A stretch of DNA of 64,000 bases, taken from positions 1 through 64,000 of the forward strand of contig JAENRP010000155.1 of NCBI GenBank assembly GCA_024741835.1. Direction: 5' to 3'. This stretch comes from Diplocarpon mali. Its lineage: Eukaryota; Ascomycota; Leotiomycetes; Helotiales; Drepanopezizaceae. Positions 34,057 to 47,128 of this stretch are shown here, piece after piece; within the stretch, counting starts at the first letter, position 1; every line of letters starts with the position of its first letter. The notes under the pieces were generated by a model that saw only the letters and a program-made list of their open reading frames with translations, searched no databases and was not told the origin of the DNA. Position numbers and translations under genes: made by a program.

Positions 34057-35372
34057 TTACTGCGGGACAACATAACTCCACTCATGCTCCTCGTCCCCGT
34101 ACTGTATCGCCTCAATCCAGTCCTTCATCTTCGAGGCCACAGGGCCAGCCTCCTCGTCTATTTTCAATCCACAATCCACCAGATCCCCCTTCCAGCTGAT
34201 ATTCCTTATTGGACTTACAATCGCCGCCGTGCCCGCTCCAAACGCCTCCAACAACCGACCCTCGTTTGCAGCGTCTGCCAGCTCCCGCATGGTGTACTTT
34301 CTCTCTGTGATAATCCAGCCTTCGGAAGTCAACCTCTCGCGGGCGAGAGCGAGGACGGAGTCTCTGGTGACGCCCTCGAGAATTGTGCCATCGAGAGGTG
34401 CGGTAATGAGCTCGTTCTGGCCTGTCTCCTTGTTTTTGATAGCGGCAAACATATTCATTGTTCCCACTTCCGTCACATACTCCTCTTCACCGAAAAGCCA
34501 CAGATTCTGGTGGAATCCGCGACTCGCTGCCTCCATCTGCGGCACGATGCACGGCGCGTAGTTCGCACCAAGCTTCTTATCCCCTACTCCGCCGGGCCAG
34601 GCGCGCACTGCGTAGTCTGTGGCTTCCAGCGAGATGGCTTTAAAGCCCGTAGGGTAGTACGGTCCTACGGGTGAAGCGATAACATACAGCAGCGCGCTAC
34701 CTGGTGGCCCAACACCTAGAGTCCTCTGCGTGCCAATCATAGTCGGGCGCAGGTATAGTGAGTATCCTTTCTGGCTGGGAATGAAGCGCTCCTCCATCTG
34801 CACGAATTTTGAAATGAGCTGGATCATAGCGGAATGGTCGAAAGTCGGGAGCGCGATGCGCGCAGAGGATTTGTTCATGCGCGACATATTGTTATGGGGC
34901 CGGAAAAGCCGCACTTGCCCTTTGCTGTCTTTATAGGTTTTCATGCCTTCGAAGCATTCAAATGCATAATGGAAGACACATGAGGCGGGATCGAGGGACA
35001 GATTTTGGTAGGGTGTTATGCGGGGGGGCAGCCATCCGGTAGAAGCAGTCCATTCGAGGGAGAGCATGTGGTCTGCGATTTTATATATATATGTTAGCAT
35101 TGACTTGGAAGCATTCGGTTTTGGAGGGGAAAAGTGGGAGGGGAGATACCGGTGAAGGTGCGCCCGAACACCAATTCATTCTGTGGCACCAGCTCTTTGG
35201 GCGTAGTGGTCTTTGTAATGGAAAGTTTCGAAGGGTCGATCTCTTGCAGCTTGATTGTGGAGGCTGCTTCGGCTTGAATGCTATAGAGGCGTAATTGTTG
35301 ACATGCGGCTGCTAGCAAGCTCGAGGGCGATCGCTTGCACAGCGCAGCTGTAGGCCACAATTGACGGAGCAT
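34057..35372 (-). CDS. BAT1: Branched-chain amino acid aminotransferase, mitochondrial type
   Basis: A class IV PLP enzyme that exchanges amino groups between Leu, Ile or Val and 2-oxoglutarate, the last step of their synthesis and first of their breakdown. Two exons, complement of 34057-35072 and 35150-35372, code 412 residues. The 77-nt intron starts GTATCT and ends CGCAG and restores GRTFT-DHMLSLEW. The N-terminal 35 residues (MLRQLWPTAALCKRSP...) are basic and Ser/Ala-rich, fitting a mitochondrial targeting peptide. Family motifs include FHYAFECFEGMKTY, RLFRPHNNMSRMN, the PLP lysine at about K241 in GDKKLGANYAP, and EAFGAGTAAIVSPI. It is divergent from the SCY1-like gene (432 bp apart). 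Confidence 0.96.
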
Positions 35373-35804
35373 CTTGGTTTGAGGATTCTTGAGGATCTAT
35401 TATGAACATGCGATGAGTTCCCCCAGACCTCTTTGAGCTTCTAATTTCTGGGTTCTGGTATTGAGTCAGAGGTGAATGCGAGCTTCTGCCAAAGTAAATA
35501 ATTATGTTCCGCCCTCCTGAACCGGAGCGGAGTGCCAAGCAAGGAGTCCGCTGCTTGAGATCATCTGAGCAGCCTTGCGTGAAAGGCCACCCTCAACAAC
35601 ATCGACTGCACGAGGCTCGAAAGCTTTACTGACTGCTTGCTCTAGTTGCTTTCTGGGAAGTACAACCCCATTTTCTCAATTGATAGAATTGCTTTCTACT
35701 GACTGTCTGCATCAACGACGCAGTCTCACGCCTGTATTGCTTATCACATCGATGCGACAATAGGTACCTAGTTTTCGGCGGCAGCTGCACACAGCTTGAG
35801 CACC
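35373..35804. promoter_or_regulatory. Divergent intergenic region between BAT1 and the SCY1-like gene
   Basis: These 432 bp hold both promoters. A GC-rich patch CCGGAGCGG lies near 35522. It is not a proper Leu3 site (which needs CCG-N4-CGG), so no specific regulator is assigned. Confidence 0.4.
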
Positions 35805-38772
35805 ATGTTCAGTCAAGCGCTGAAGTCTTTCCAATCGAACATCAATGCGAATTACTCTATAGCTTCCACCGCTAGCTCGACCTCCGGTCCCTGGAAGATA
35901 TTCGACGCGAAGAAGAAGTCTACTGGGAAAGAAGTCTCGGTCTTTGTCTTTGACCGCAAATCTTTAGACCAACATGCTGGATCCCTAGGCAGGTCGAGTG
36001 CTTCTTCTTTGAAGAAGGCCACGGAAGAAGTGGTGGAGAGATTGAAAAAGGAGGCGTCGTCGCTGGCTAGGTTGCGGCATCCTAATATCCTTGAGCTGGT
36101 AGAGCCAGTCGAGGAAACGAGGAACGGCGGACTACAGTTTGCGACCGAAACTGTCACGGCTTCATTATCTGGAATCTTGCAGGAGAAGGACGAGCAAGAG
36201 AGAGCTGGTGGTGGTGGAAGTCGCTCGAGTCGATTCATGAAAGAAGACGCTGAAGGTGGTAGACGGAGGAGAGAGCTCGAGATTGATGAGCTGGAAATAC
36301 AAAAGGGGTTGGAACAGATCAGCAAAGCCCTGGAGTTTCTACATGACAATGCCGGGCTCGTGCATGGAAACTTGACACCTGATGCTGTGTTTGTGAATGC
36401 CAAGGTAGGAACACCTTCAGAAACGCATAGACAAGATGCTGATATGTTGCAGTCCGACTGGAAGATCAGCGGGTTGAGCTTTGCAAGCCCTCCGGATGGA
36501 TCCACGAAAGCCAGTTCCGTGATACCCATAAATCTCTCCGAGTGCCTGAATCTCGATCCTCGGCTACCTCGTTCTGTACAAATGAACCTCGATTATACAT
36601 CTCCTGACTTTGTCCTCGACTCGAACCTGAACGTAGCTGCCGACATGTTCTCATTGGGACTTTTGATAATCACTCTATACAATTCTCCGCATACTTCGCC
36701 ACTAGAAGCCAACTCCAGTGCGTCCACATACAAACGATTGTTTGCCTCTTCTTCTACCGTACCATCTGCTAGTAATGGCTTCTTATCCTCACGACCGATA
36801 CCCCAAGATCTCACTTCTTCTGTACTACCACGACTAATTACAAGACGGCCTGCTCAACGAATGACAGCGAAAGATTTTCAGCAAAGTGCTTATTTTGACA
36901 ATGTCCTGATCTCCACCATCCGATTTCTGGATTCTCTTCCGGCGAAGACCCCTAACGAAAAAGCACAGTTTATGAGAAGGTTATCTAGGGTTTTGCCGTC
37001 CTTCCCAAAATCGGTGTTGGAGAAGAAGGTTCTACCAGCTTTGCTGGAGGAGATGAAAGACCGAGAACTTCTATCCTTGATATTGAAAAATATATTTATT
37101 ATCGTCGAACTGCTTCCTTCTGGTCGTCGGCCTTTTACGGAAAAGATTGTGCCTAGATTAAAGGAAATTTTTGTCCCAGCTGCTCCCAGGACAGCCCCGG
37201 AGCGGGATCCGGCCAAGGAGGCTGGCTTGATGGTTATGCTGGAGCATATTCGAGCCGTCACCACCAACTGTTCAGGGAAGGAGTTCAAAGACAGTAAGTA
37301 GGACTGATTCGGAGTGACAAATACATCTGACATTACCAGACATCCTTCCTATCATCCACCTTGCTATCGAATCACCGACACATAGCATCGTAGATGCATC
37401 ACTCCGAGTTCTGCCGACTATTTTGCCCGCTTTAGACTTTTCGACCATCAAAAACGAGCTCTTCCCCGTGATTGCGTCGGTTTTCACCAAGACAAGCAGT
37501 CTCGGAATCAAAGTTAGAGGCCTGGAAGCATTCGTAATTCTATGTGGAGGCTCCAATGATCCAGCAGAGAGTAATGATGGTCTTGACGGAATAAACAACT
37601 CTGCCGCGAGCAAAAAGAGTTCGTCAACCGCCCTTGACAAATACACGATGCAAGAAAAGATAGTCCCCCTCATTAAGGGCATCAAAACCAAAGAACCCGC
37701 CGTCGCTATCGCATCTTTGAACGTCCTGCGTCAAGTGGGTGGAGTAGTAGACGCCGAATACGTTGCCATGGATATCCTTCCCGTCTTATGGAGCATGAGT
37801 CTCGGTCCGCTGCTTGATCTTAAGCAATTCCAACTCTTTATGGATCTTGTTAAAAGCCTATCGCTGAGAGTCGAGAATGAGCAGACGAAGAAGCTACAGG
37901 AGCTTTCGGGCAGCAATGGACTACAAGCGAAGGGCAACGACGATTTCATGTCTTTCGGTGTTACCAATGCATTCGGTACGACTAATGGTGGTTCGGACGA
38001 TCCTGAAGTCGATTTCGAGCGTCTAGTGAAGGGAAATGCTGGCCCCATTTCGCCATCCCACTCTCTGGACCCCGGGTGGGATTCTCAACCAGTAGCACAA
38101 ACACCCGTACAAGCGTCGAATCAGTCAGTAACTCCTTCATTCGCCTGGTCTACTCCGAGTGCGAGCACGTCAAACACGTCTGGCGGCTCGATCGGCGGTA
38201 GCTCGCTGAGTGCACCCATGCGTCCTCAGCAAGCGCCCGCTTCGCGAACTATTACTCCGGATCTCTCGCGCTTCGACTCACTCACCCCGACTACAACACA
38301 GTTCTCGCAGCCGTTACAGCCCCAAAGTCAGAGTAGCTTCACTGCCTCGATACAACCACAACCAGTATCATATAATTACAACTCTGCGCCCATCCAGCCC
38401 CAGATATCAGGCTTTCAGAGTCAAGCTCAAACACAAAGTACATCACTCAATTGGGGTGCTGCAGCTCCCAACCCTTGGGCTAATACAAATACCCCGATGA
38501 ACAACATAGGAAACCCCATGGGAAATTTGTCAATGGGCCAGAGCCAGCAAAGACCTACGACCACGCTACCGAATTCGATAAATGCATTCTCACTGCCGCC
38601 TCCTGGCCAGCAGCGTCCTGGAGTAGGGAGCCCAACCTCCTTTTCATTGCCGCCACCACCTGGAGCTGGTGGAGGCGGCTTTGGAGCACAGCAGCAATCG
38701 AGTTTCGGGGTAACGGCACAGCAGCCACAGGCCAAGAAAACAGGGCTGGATGCTTGGGAAAGCTTGCTATGA
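35805..38772 (+). CDS. SCYL2: SCY1-like pseudokinase (SCYL2 / Ppk32 type)
   Basis: A membrane-traffic adaptor: SCY1-like proteins bind clathrin or COPI components at Golgi and endosomes. Two exons, 35805-37293 and 37340-38772, code 973 residues. The 46-nt intron starts GTAAGT and has a CTGAC branch site. The ATG at 35805 (MFSQALKSF) is the family start. A longer frame begins only with a TTG at 35796. The kinase fold spans about residues 20-330 but catalytic motifs are lost: HRD is VHGNL and DFG is ISGLSF, so activity is unlikely. HEAT-like helices follow (about 380-700, with the KSVLEKKVLPALLEEM segment). The C-terminal 250 residues are Gln/Ser/Pro-rich with NPW and FSLPPPP clusters and end in GLDAWESLL, a conserved family tail. 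Confidence 0.95.
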
Positions 38773-40264
38773 ATTAAGCTCTGGAGAGTAGCTCTGGCTG
38801 GCGTTGACTTGATACTTGTTTAAAGGTGTGGTAGGCGTTAGATTTTATAGAATTTTGACATCAAGATGTCAATGGCTTGAGGCATACAGGAACAGACCGC
38901 GGTGAAGGCTTGCGAAAAACGAAAATGAAAAGTTCGGGATGGGCGAGAGTGAATATCCGTGTTGATGTATGCATGTAGTGTCATGAAGGAATGAACGTAG
39001 ACAACTCATTCTCAAGCTCTCCTGTGAGATGCTTTTGGCTTTTCTATTAGTGCCGTCTATTTCATGTTTGTGTAGTGTCGGTGCATACCATACCAATTCG
39101 GCCTTAAAGAGAGAAGCCATGTTAAATCTGGAACTGTGGTAGACCTCGAGGCTCAACCGGTGTTGAAACCGGCATCCTTTTTAATTGATTTCCCCTATAT
39201 CAGATCCCTACTCAACTAATTCAATACTTCTGGGATTATCAGACATTAATCGAGATTCATCATTGTTAAAAACGAAAAAATCAAGCCATGAAGACAGGGA
39301 AGAGGACACAGGCTACGATAGTGAATAATCCACGAGTGTTTCTACGATTATTTCAAAGCTTGGTCACCGTAATATAAATAACAAGTTGCAAAATAAAGTA
39401 GAGCATAACTAAGGTGCATAGTATCAGTTACCTAGAAATTTATTTCGAGAATTTACAAAAACTCCTGAGGTATCAAGTCTCATTCCCGACCAGTCTCTTC
39501 TCTATCTGTATTATATTACAAACACTTGAACGACAAATTCCGGACACGTGACGCGAAAAAAAGGTCTGTTGACCTCCGAGAAATACTTCAACTCTAAGCT
39601 TAACAGCCGCCTATAGCTACAGGTAAGCGTGGCAGGCTGCTGAAGGAAAGAAGGCCAGGGCAAGAGGCCACAAAACTCTTCGCTCATCTGTATAAAACCA
39701 ACTAAGCATTGCTTCGAATACAAAAGCTCTAAGAATAGCCTTTAGAACAGCCCTACTAGTAGACTAGCTGAGTATAGTCTAAATTCTGTATATAGTATAC
39801 TTTTTTTACTCTTTTGCAAAGCAGACCTTTACAATAGCCTTGAGAATGACCAGAGTATAGTCCTGTTGGCAAATTATACAAATATCTTTGAACTCCATAT
39901 ATAATATACCCTCTTCATTCTTAATGAACGCACATTTTTGTAATAGTCCTAAAATTGATCCTAAAATGACCCTGAGAATAGCCTTGAGAATGCTCCTACT
40001 AGGGAGATGACGACCCAATACCTGTGCGCGGTATCTCCTACGAACCTGCAGACTCTATAAGAGTCTGTAAAGCCGAGAATGAGGCTTTTCGACTGCGAAA
40101 TAATCAAACCAAAAGTCAAATAAAGCTAGAGCTTTCGAAAATGTCGGAATGAAGTTTTTTTCTCTGTACTATTATTGCAGACATGCTAGTCATATGATAT
40201 GGTGCCAAGGCGCTAAGGCCCAGGCACCTTCACTTGGATATTCTCGAGTTCAGAGAACTCTCTT
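38773..40264. other. Transition from gene space to AT-rich repeat block
   Basis: This holds the 3' flank of the SCY1-like gene to about 39400, then increasingly AT-rich DNA. Short repeated strings appear at 39720-39990 (GAGAATAGCC, GTATAGTCTAAATTCTGTATA), related to 41575-41762. No gene is seen. Confidence 0.6.
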
Positions 40265-40550
40265 TGTAACGACACAGAACCGCCTGTATTGCGGAATTAA
40301 GTAGGGTAGCAAGAATAAGTGCAAAGGCGTATTCTGCATGTCTGAAACGAAGTAAACGAACAAGTTGGAGAGCCCTCATATGGAGAGTCTCCCTAATTAA
40401 ATTCACAGGCCAGAGGCCCTGCCGCCCGTTCCTGTAATATTATATTAGAATATCCTCATGCACTTCATTAAAGTAAAGGTCGGTGTAACACTACTTGATA
40501 TGATATATCAAAATCCTTAAACGCCGTAACTCCAAGGTGCCATCATTACA
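40265..40550 (+). repeat. Second LTR relic of the TGTAACGACACAG Gypsy family
   Basis: This 286-bp unit starts TGTAACGACACAGAACCGCC and ends CATCATTACA. It matches the solo LTR at 15353-15657 and the reverse complement of the LTRs at 46822 and 54065, with small deletions. A clear target duplication is not visible, so the ends or flanks have been altered. No internal element sequence follows it. Confidence 0.85.
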
Positions 40551-41809
40551 CACACTCTCTTAGAATACAAGATAACCAACAACCATCATTTTGCACCTCA
40601 AACTCTCTCGTGCACTCTTCTAGACTACAAGAGGATTACCTAGCTATCACTATAGTACCTCTTTTATAAATACCCTTAACTTTCCACCTCGACTTGCGTA
40701 CTCTTGGATTATTCAAATATATACCTATAGATAGAGGAAAGGCTTAATAAAGGATATAAAGGGGAAAAAGGCAGGTTATAGTATACAAAGAGAAGGAGGA
40801 GGAAGAAGAGAAGGAAAATGATATATTTTAGTAGTTTCAAATATAGTCGATACGAAGGGTTATAATTAAAAGCCGCCGCCGACTAATAAAACGCTTAATA
40901 TGATCAAATGAATAGCTGCAATCAGCGTAAAGGGCATATCCTAAATGGAAGAGCCTAAAGCGACTCTATTAATTAAGGCACCTTTGAAAACGTACTCGCC
41001 CAAGACTGAAAGGAAACAACTATTAATCAAGGTATGATTTAGACTCTTATCTGAGGAACCGGGATTCATAGGTATCATAGGCTGAATAGTAAAGATATAT
41101 GGAGTTCTTGGGCTAGTTTCTCCTTATATATTAATCCGAGTAAAGCATTTCACGCTTATGCTATATAGTTTAGAACTAATATAATATATCAAGAGTGTTG
41201 GTACGCAGATGACTCTATAACGCTCGTTCCCCCTATTCCTAGGATCATCCTGTATTAGCATATCATATGAAGTCGGGCAGGTTTCATAAAGGCCTCGCAG
41301 GGTTTCGCAGCCAGGGGCCTTGGCGAATATGGCAGCCACCGGCTTGGAGGGATATAGGAGGGTAAGTGATTCAGAGGTATAAAGGTGGCATATCGGCCCT
41401 ATATATAAGGGTAGACTTTTCAAAATACATATAATTTGACTCTCATTTCACCTAATTTCGCGTGAAATATCGATGTCGGTACGGAACCTACAAAAAGGAA
41501 AAAAAAGCCCCTATTCAAAGGTTGCTCGAGTATTACTGGGTTTTATATATATAATACCCTCTCTATTATTTACCAAAGTATACCTCTGCAGTGTCCCTGA
41601 GAATGGGTATGAGAATAGCCTTATTAACAAGTTACTCAAGTATACTCTAAAATCTGCTCATGATATACTATCTCTTCTCTTTACTCAGGCAGACCTCTGT
41701 CATAGCCCTATTGATAGATTACTCGACCATCTCTAAATTCTATATATAGTATGCTTTCCCTGGCTTTCATAAAAGACGACTTTTGCTCAAAATAAATTTG
41801 GTTTAAGTC
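40551..41809. other. AT-rich repeat-bearing region without genes
   Basis: Degenerate units around CTCAAGTATACTCTAAAATCTG (split by substitutions) and GCAGACCTCTGTCATAGCC lie at 41575-41762 and match units at 39758-39860. The open frames at 41124-41423 and 41473-41736 are explained by these repeats or chance. Confidence 0.5.
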
Positions 41810-41961
41810 TGTAGGAATACAGTGACAATAGGTCACGTGGAGGAAGGGAGATATATTCACGTGTAAGACACGTGAATAGGGTGCATAGACAGGGGTACCT
41901 GAGTACTTACTCTTTTATTTGATATCTCTCTTCTGCTTCTATAGATATAACTAATATAACA
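41810..41961 (+). repeat. Candidate LTR with CACGTG palindromes
   Basis: The unit could start TGTAGGAATACAG and end TAATATAACA (about 152 bp), upstream of the outer Gypsy gag in the right orientation. It holds three CACGTG boxes: one at 41834-41839 and two in a perfect 10-bp inverted repeat (ATTCACGTGT at 41855-41864, ACACGTGAAT at 41868-41877, spacer AAG). No second copy is in the window, so its assignment as the 5' LTR of the outer Gypsy is inference. Confidence 0.4.
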
Positions 41962-43369
41962 AATATAGAACTATCTTAAGACCTTATATATATACCTTAT
42001 AAGACTAACACTAATTAGTGGTTAATAAAACCACAGACAGCTAAGTTAAAGCAAAAGAGATAAACTAATTCGAAAGCTCTTATTGCGATCGATCAGTCTA
42101 TGCTAATGAGTTCCTTTATTATTCTCTCTTATTAAGAAGACTCGAAGAAATACTCAAAAGATTACTACGGTTTTTCTCTCTTACTAAGAAGAATTAAGGT
42201 GATTTGCGTCTATTACTATGGAGACCTGAGATAGATAGGTCTTGTGACATATATTATATGATCGGCGTAGGACGGTAGGAAGATAAAAGGGCCATCTTCT
42301 ATATATAAAGACAGCGCGTGTCGCTATAATACTGAATATACTCCATACTTGGGACTTATTCCTAATATCTTATTTAAAAGAGCCTACTTATAGTGCTTCC
42401 TCCTTTTGTTTTTAAGTCTTCCTTTAGGCCTATTCTTATATTATCTCCCCTTTGCTTTATATTAATGATCTATATAAGGACCGATTTCTTAAGATTTCCG
42501 TCCTTATACAACTTTATCGATCTCTTGGTTTGTAGATAAAAGACCGGCCTTTAAAATACGTCTTTAAAACACTTATAGCATTTTAATTAACTTTAAAACC
42601 CTTATCCTTAATCGCTTAATTACTTAGAACTATCGATTTTCGTTTAGCAACTATTAATAACCTTAGATTTTCCCTTTTCAGCTCTGCTTTAAAAACCCCT
42701 ATTTTCTTCTTTAACTCTGAGATTTTCGGAATTTTCGACTTCTTAGTATAAAAAGTTTGGCAAACCCTATAATAGCAATCTCAAATAGTAGTAGTTTTAA
42801 GTACTTAAGTAATACTAAGCGCAAACTCTAACTAAAAGTGCTTCCTTAGAATCTTTAAAAATCCGAATCTGATAATTCAGCCGCCTTAGCTTAATAGAAC
42901 TCTAAAAATTGCCTTAGAATTGTCTTTAAAGACCCCTTTATTCTAAGGACTAATAGGAATTGGCCTAAAGGCTAAGAAGAATCTTAAATATAAATCTTAT
43001 CTTAGAAATTAGTCCTTAATTAAGTAAACCTTATCTTATTACGATTAGTTGCAACGCTTCTATTAGCTATTTAGCACTTACTTAAAATCTTTTGACAAAC
43101 TTAGATTAAACTTTTAATAGAATCCGGAATTCTACTCTTAAGCCTAGCCTATAAGTAAGAGGATAAAAAAATATCCTTAAATAACTTAGGACTACTACCT
43201 ACTTTTTTAATATTAATATTAGAAAATACTTAAAACAATAATAATTTTGAACTTTTTATTAACCTTTTATTTGAATCTTTTCAAACTCGTCCTAATTACT
43301 TTAAGATTAACTCGAATTTTAAATATTCTTTAAGCCCTTTTGAATTTCGAAGTACTCTTTTTAGCAATC

Positions 43370-46300
43370 AATCTTATAATATTAAAGCTTCCCCTTTGCC
43401 TCTTATAGATTTTATCAACTTAGATAGTTAGTATAAAATAATAATAGCCGCATTCAAAGCTATTACTAGTCACTTTCCCTTCTTTAGTTCCCTTAGTGCT
43501 CCTTACTTTATAAGTGCCAATATTACTAATTTCCTTAAGTAATATAAGGAAACTTATTACAATTTTAATATTATATAAGAGGATATGATTTCTCGACTTC
43601 CTTACTATTATAATTATATAAGTAAGGATATTATCAAGTCCCTTTTTAAATAGAAAACTTATAGTTTATAAGAACTTCTTATTAAAGCCCTTAAATCTGA
43701 ATTCTACAAATTTAATAGATAATAGATTCGCAATACCTTAGCTTTCTTAAAGGAATTTATTCTAATTACTTATACTCTTAAGGAACTTAAGAACTACTAT
43801 TAGACTTTTACTTATATATCAAATACCTTAATTAGCTAGAAAATACTTAGCGAAGTTGAAAGAGGCCGCCTTTTCTTACTTAGATTACCTATTAGCCTTT
43901 GAAATAAGATTATTAAGTATTTTAAGATCGATAAGTAAAACTTTATAACCTTTACCTTATTTAAGGAATTCTTAGCCTTTGCTTTAAAATCAGATCTTAG
44001 TAAGAGAACTATTAATGCTATAGAGTAGGAAAAAGCCCTTACTCCCTCTTATACTAAAGACCTTAAGAATTTAGTCTAAGAATACTCGAAAGCTTTAAAA
44101 GTTATAAAGGAGGTAAAGAAGAACCTAGTAGTCATACCTTTCACTTGTAGGCCTAACCTAAGAGTAAGATCCAACCTTAGAATTAAGGAACTTAAGACCT
44201 AATTTGCAGAACTTCGAATCTAAAGCTTAGAAACTAAGATTAATAATCTTTTATAAGAAAAATAGTATATTCTTTAGTTTGGTAATAGATAAAACTCAGC
44301 TACTATAAGCCAACTTAGTAGTTCCTATTACCAGACTCTTGCTTCTTATTATTTGGAATAACTAGCTAATATAAAAACGCAATAGCTGGCTAAAGAAGGA
44401 GGAATTGATCCTAACTAGCATTCTACTAATATTAATACTATAGGGTACTAAGGAAACAGCAATAGAAGACGATTAACCTGCAACTTTTGTAATAATAAAG
44501 AACCTAACTATACTTTATATAAGTACTGCAACAATTGCCCTCTTTTCCTTCGTTTTATTAACACTAGGATTATATATATTAATAAGTATAGGATGCTTTA
44601 TATTAAAGATCCTAGGCTAGACGCTATCCCTATTAAAAAAACATTAGAATCATTTATAGCTATAGACTATTCAAATAATAATATATGGTATAAAGTAGGA
44701 CAAGGATTTAGCCGAACGGAAGCGTATTATTGAAATCAACTCTAAGGTCCTAACTTATATATATATAAGTCTAGCTAGTAATCTACTTAAAGGAGTGCTT
44801 ACTAATTAAACTTCGAACCAGACTACTACTAAAGTCAAAGGTATCTCTATTTTAAAGTAGGTTAATAATAACATATCTGCTAATATTAATACTACTTCTG
44901 TATCTAAAAACCCTTAGAATACTCGGCGTCCTTCTAGATCTACTACTCCCTTAATACTAATAAAACTAGCTAAAGTCTAGAAATCAATGCGTATAACTTA
45001 AGAATCTCAATATAGAATCCAAACGCTAAAAGATACTTAATAATCTGGAACTGCAATAAACAAGGATAAAGCCGATATAGCAGATGAATTAATTAAAGAT
45101 ATAATAGATAAAGACGGCTTTAAGCTTAAAGATTAAGAAGTCGAAGTTATTATATAGACCCTTGACCTTAAGCAAAAGAGACAGATGTTAAAATAAGAAA
45201 AATTCGTTAATAAATATACTAGTTCAACTGCAATAGAAAAAGCTATAGAGAATATCATAGCTTAGCAAATTAACCTTATATTCAAAGACCTATTTAATTT
45301 AACTAGACGCTTTAATAAAGTACTAGAAAAGCATATCCTAATTGCCTTTAAAGATTTGAATAATAATAAAGAAATGGAAATAATAATATAAAAGAACTCT
45401 AAGAAGCACCTAGCCTTAATTAAATATCTTTAAATTGCAAAAGATAAAGGAACCTAAAGGTACTATAATATTATAGTAATAGCTTTAATATCTTAGAATA
45501 TTAACTGAAATTGTTTAGTAGTTGCGATAAAAAGCCTTATTATTATTTATTCTATAAAAGAATCAATTAAAGCAAAGACTTTAATCGATTATAATTTAAA
45601 AGTTAATATAATAACTAGAAAAGTAGTAGAAATAGCTCAATTGACAATCGTTAGCAATCGACTCCTTATTTATTCGACTATCTCTAGATCAAAATACAAT
45701 TTTAATAAATAGGTGAAAAACGTAAAGGTTAAGGTCAAAGGAATCGTTAATTATATTAACTTTCTAATAATAGAGAATTCTTCAAATGATATTCTTTTAA
45801 GAATGCCCTTTATTTTAAAATCTTAGCTAATATTTAACTATCTTAGAGATAGTCTTATAAAAGCTAGTCTTTAAAATACAAATCGATCTTTAAAAGGATA
45901 AATGGTTATTATAAGAGATATAGCCAAATTCTAAAACAAGGTTTTAAGAAATAATTAGCTAGTATAAGGGCTAGGCTTAATACTAGTAAAGGAAGGCACT
46001 TAGTAAGGAGTTATAGTAAAAGAAAGGTAAGTTTGCCAATTTTGAATAATAGCGATTTAACTCGCGGTCCTAGACTAAAAGTTAAATCTGGAATTTTAAA
46101 AAATAGTATAATTAGCGTTTTATCGGATTAATAATTAAGAAAAAAGAAAAATAAGATAAAGAAGAGGGTTTGTTTTACAAATTTCGATAATTTACCAATT
46201 ATTTTAAAAAACCTAAAAACCACTTATAAACTAGGCCTGCAAGTGAAAAATAATAAAATTACTAATAATATTTCTATCTATGCACTTTAAATTAACGACT

Positions 46301-46816
46301 TAGAAAATCTTTTATTTATTTTTAAAAAGGAAAATTCGGACTATTTTATAGGATTTGATAAAAAAGGAAAGAAGTAGAGAAATATAGTATTAGCCAATAT
46401 TTAAACTATATATAAAAGTAAGGCCGATAAAGTACGACCAGTAGATTAGGGAATCTCTAATAGCTTAAAGCTTAAAGGACTAGATGATTAGTTTGAATAA
46501 GATAAGAAGCTTCGACCTCCAAAGCTAGGTAGCAAATTCGATAAGTTTATTATAGGCAGATTTTCTAATAAACCTATCGGATATTAGCTAATAAAAGAAC
46601 ATTTTAATATACTAAAAATTAGAGAAGACTTAATAAAGCAAGAACGCGAACTACTTTATAAAACCTTAATAAATCGAAAAGACGCCTTAGCTTTTAATTA
46701 GATGGAACTTGGCCAGATTTGAGAAGAGGTCATACCTTATATTAAAATTAAGACAATACCTTATAAAGCCTAATAAGAAAAAACATTTAGGGTCTTTAAA
46801 GCTCTTTAAGAAAAGG
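43370..46816 (+). pseudogene. Outer Gypsy gag-protease remnant
   Basis: A frame with frequent TAG/TAA codons but long stretches of protein-like sequence, including FLKEFILITYTLKELKNYY, FKEFLAFALKSDLSKR and a CNFC motif near 44480. A protease-like LIDxxxxVNIITRKV follows near 45570. Single copies of the 24-bp motif lie at 44143-44166 (before the zinc-finger part), 46060-46083 and, reversed, 46221-46244 (between protease and reverse transcriptase). The frame ends at the TAATC target site of the inner Gypsy. Confidence 0.75.
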
Positions 46817-46821
46817 TAATC

Positions 46822-47128
46822 TGTAACGGCTGCACCTCTACTTGGCGCAATTACCTAAGAGTATAGCGTTTTAAGGTTTTACAATCTCGATTCGATATAA
46901 GGTTATCTTGAATTGAATTTAAAGGTGCAAAAGGATATTCTTATATAATATTATATAAATGGATAAAGAGCCTTAAGCTACTTATATATATAAGGAAGAA
47001 GGGCTTTCCCTTAAGGAGGGCTCTCTAACTTCTTCATTTCCTTTATATTAGACCTATAGAATACGCCTTTTGCACTACTTCTTACTCTTATACTTGATCT
47101 TGCACTTTAGCGGTTCTATATTATTATA
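46822..47128 (+). repeat. 5' LTR of the inner Gypsy
   Basis: The left end is well preserved (TGTAACGGCTGCACC) while the right end is decayed to TATATTATTATA where the other LTR has TGTGTCGTTACA. It is 307 bp, like its partner. Reversed relatives are at 15353-15657 and 40265-40550. Confidence 0.95.

Noticed and set aside
35515..35535. Leu3 binding site upstream of BAT1
   Set aside because: CCG-N3-CGG has the wrong spacing; Leu3 needs CCG-N4-CGG.
35796..35804. Longer start for the SCY1-like gene
   Set aside because: The upstream codon is TTG, not ATG; family proteins start at MFSQALKSF (35805).
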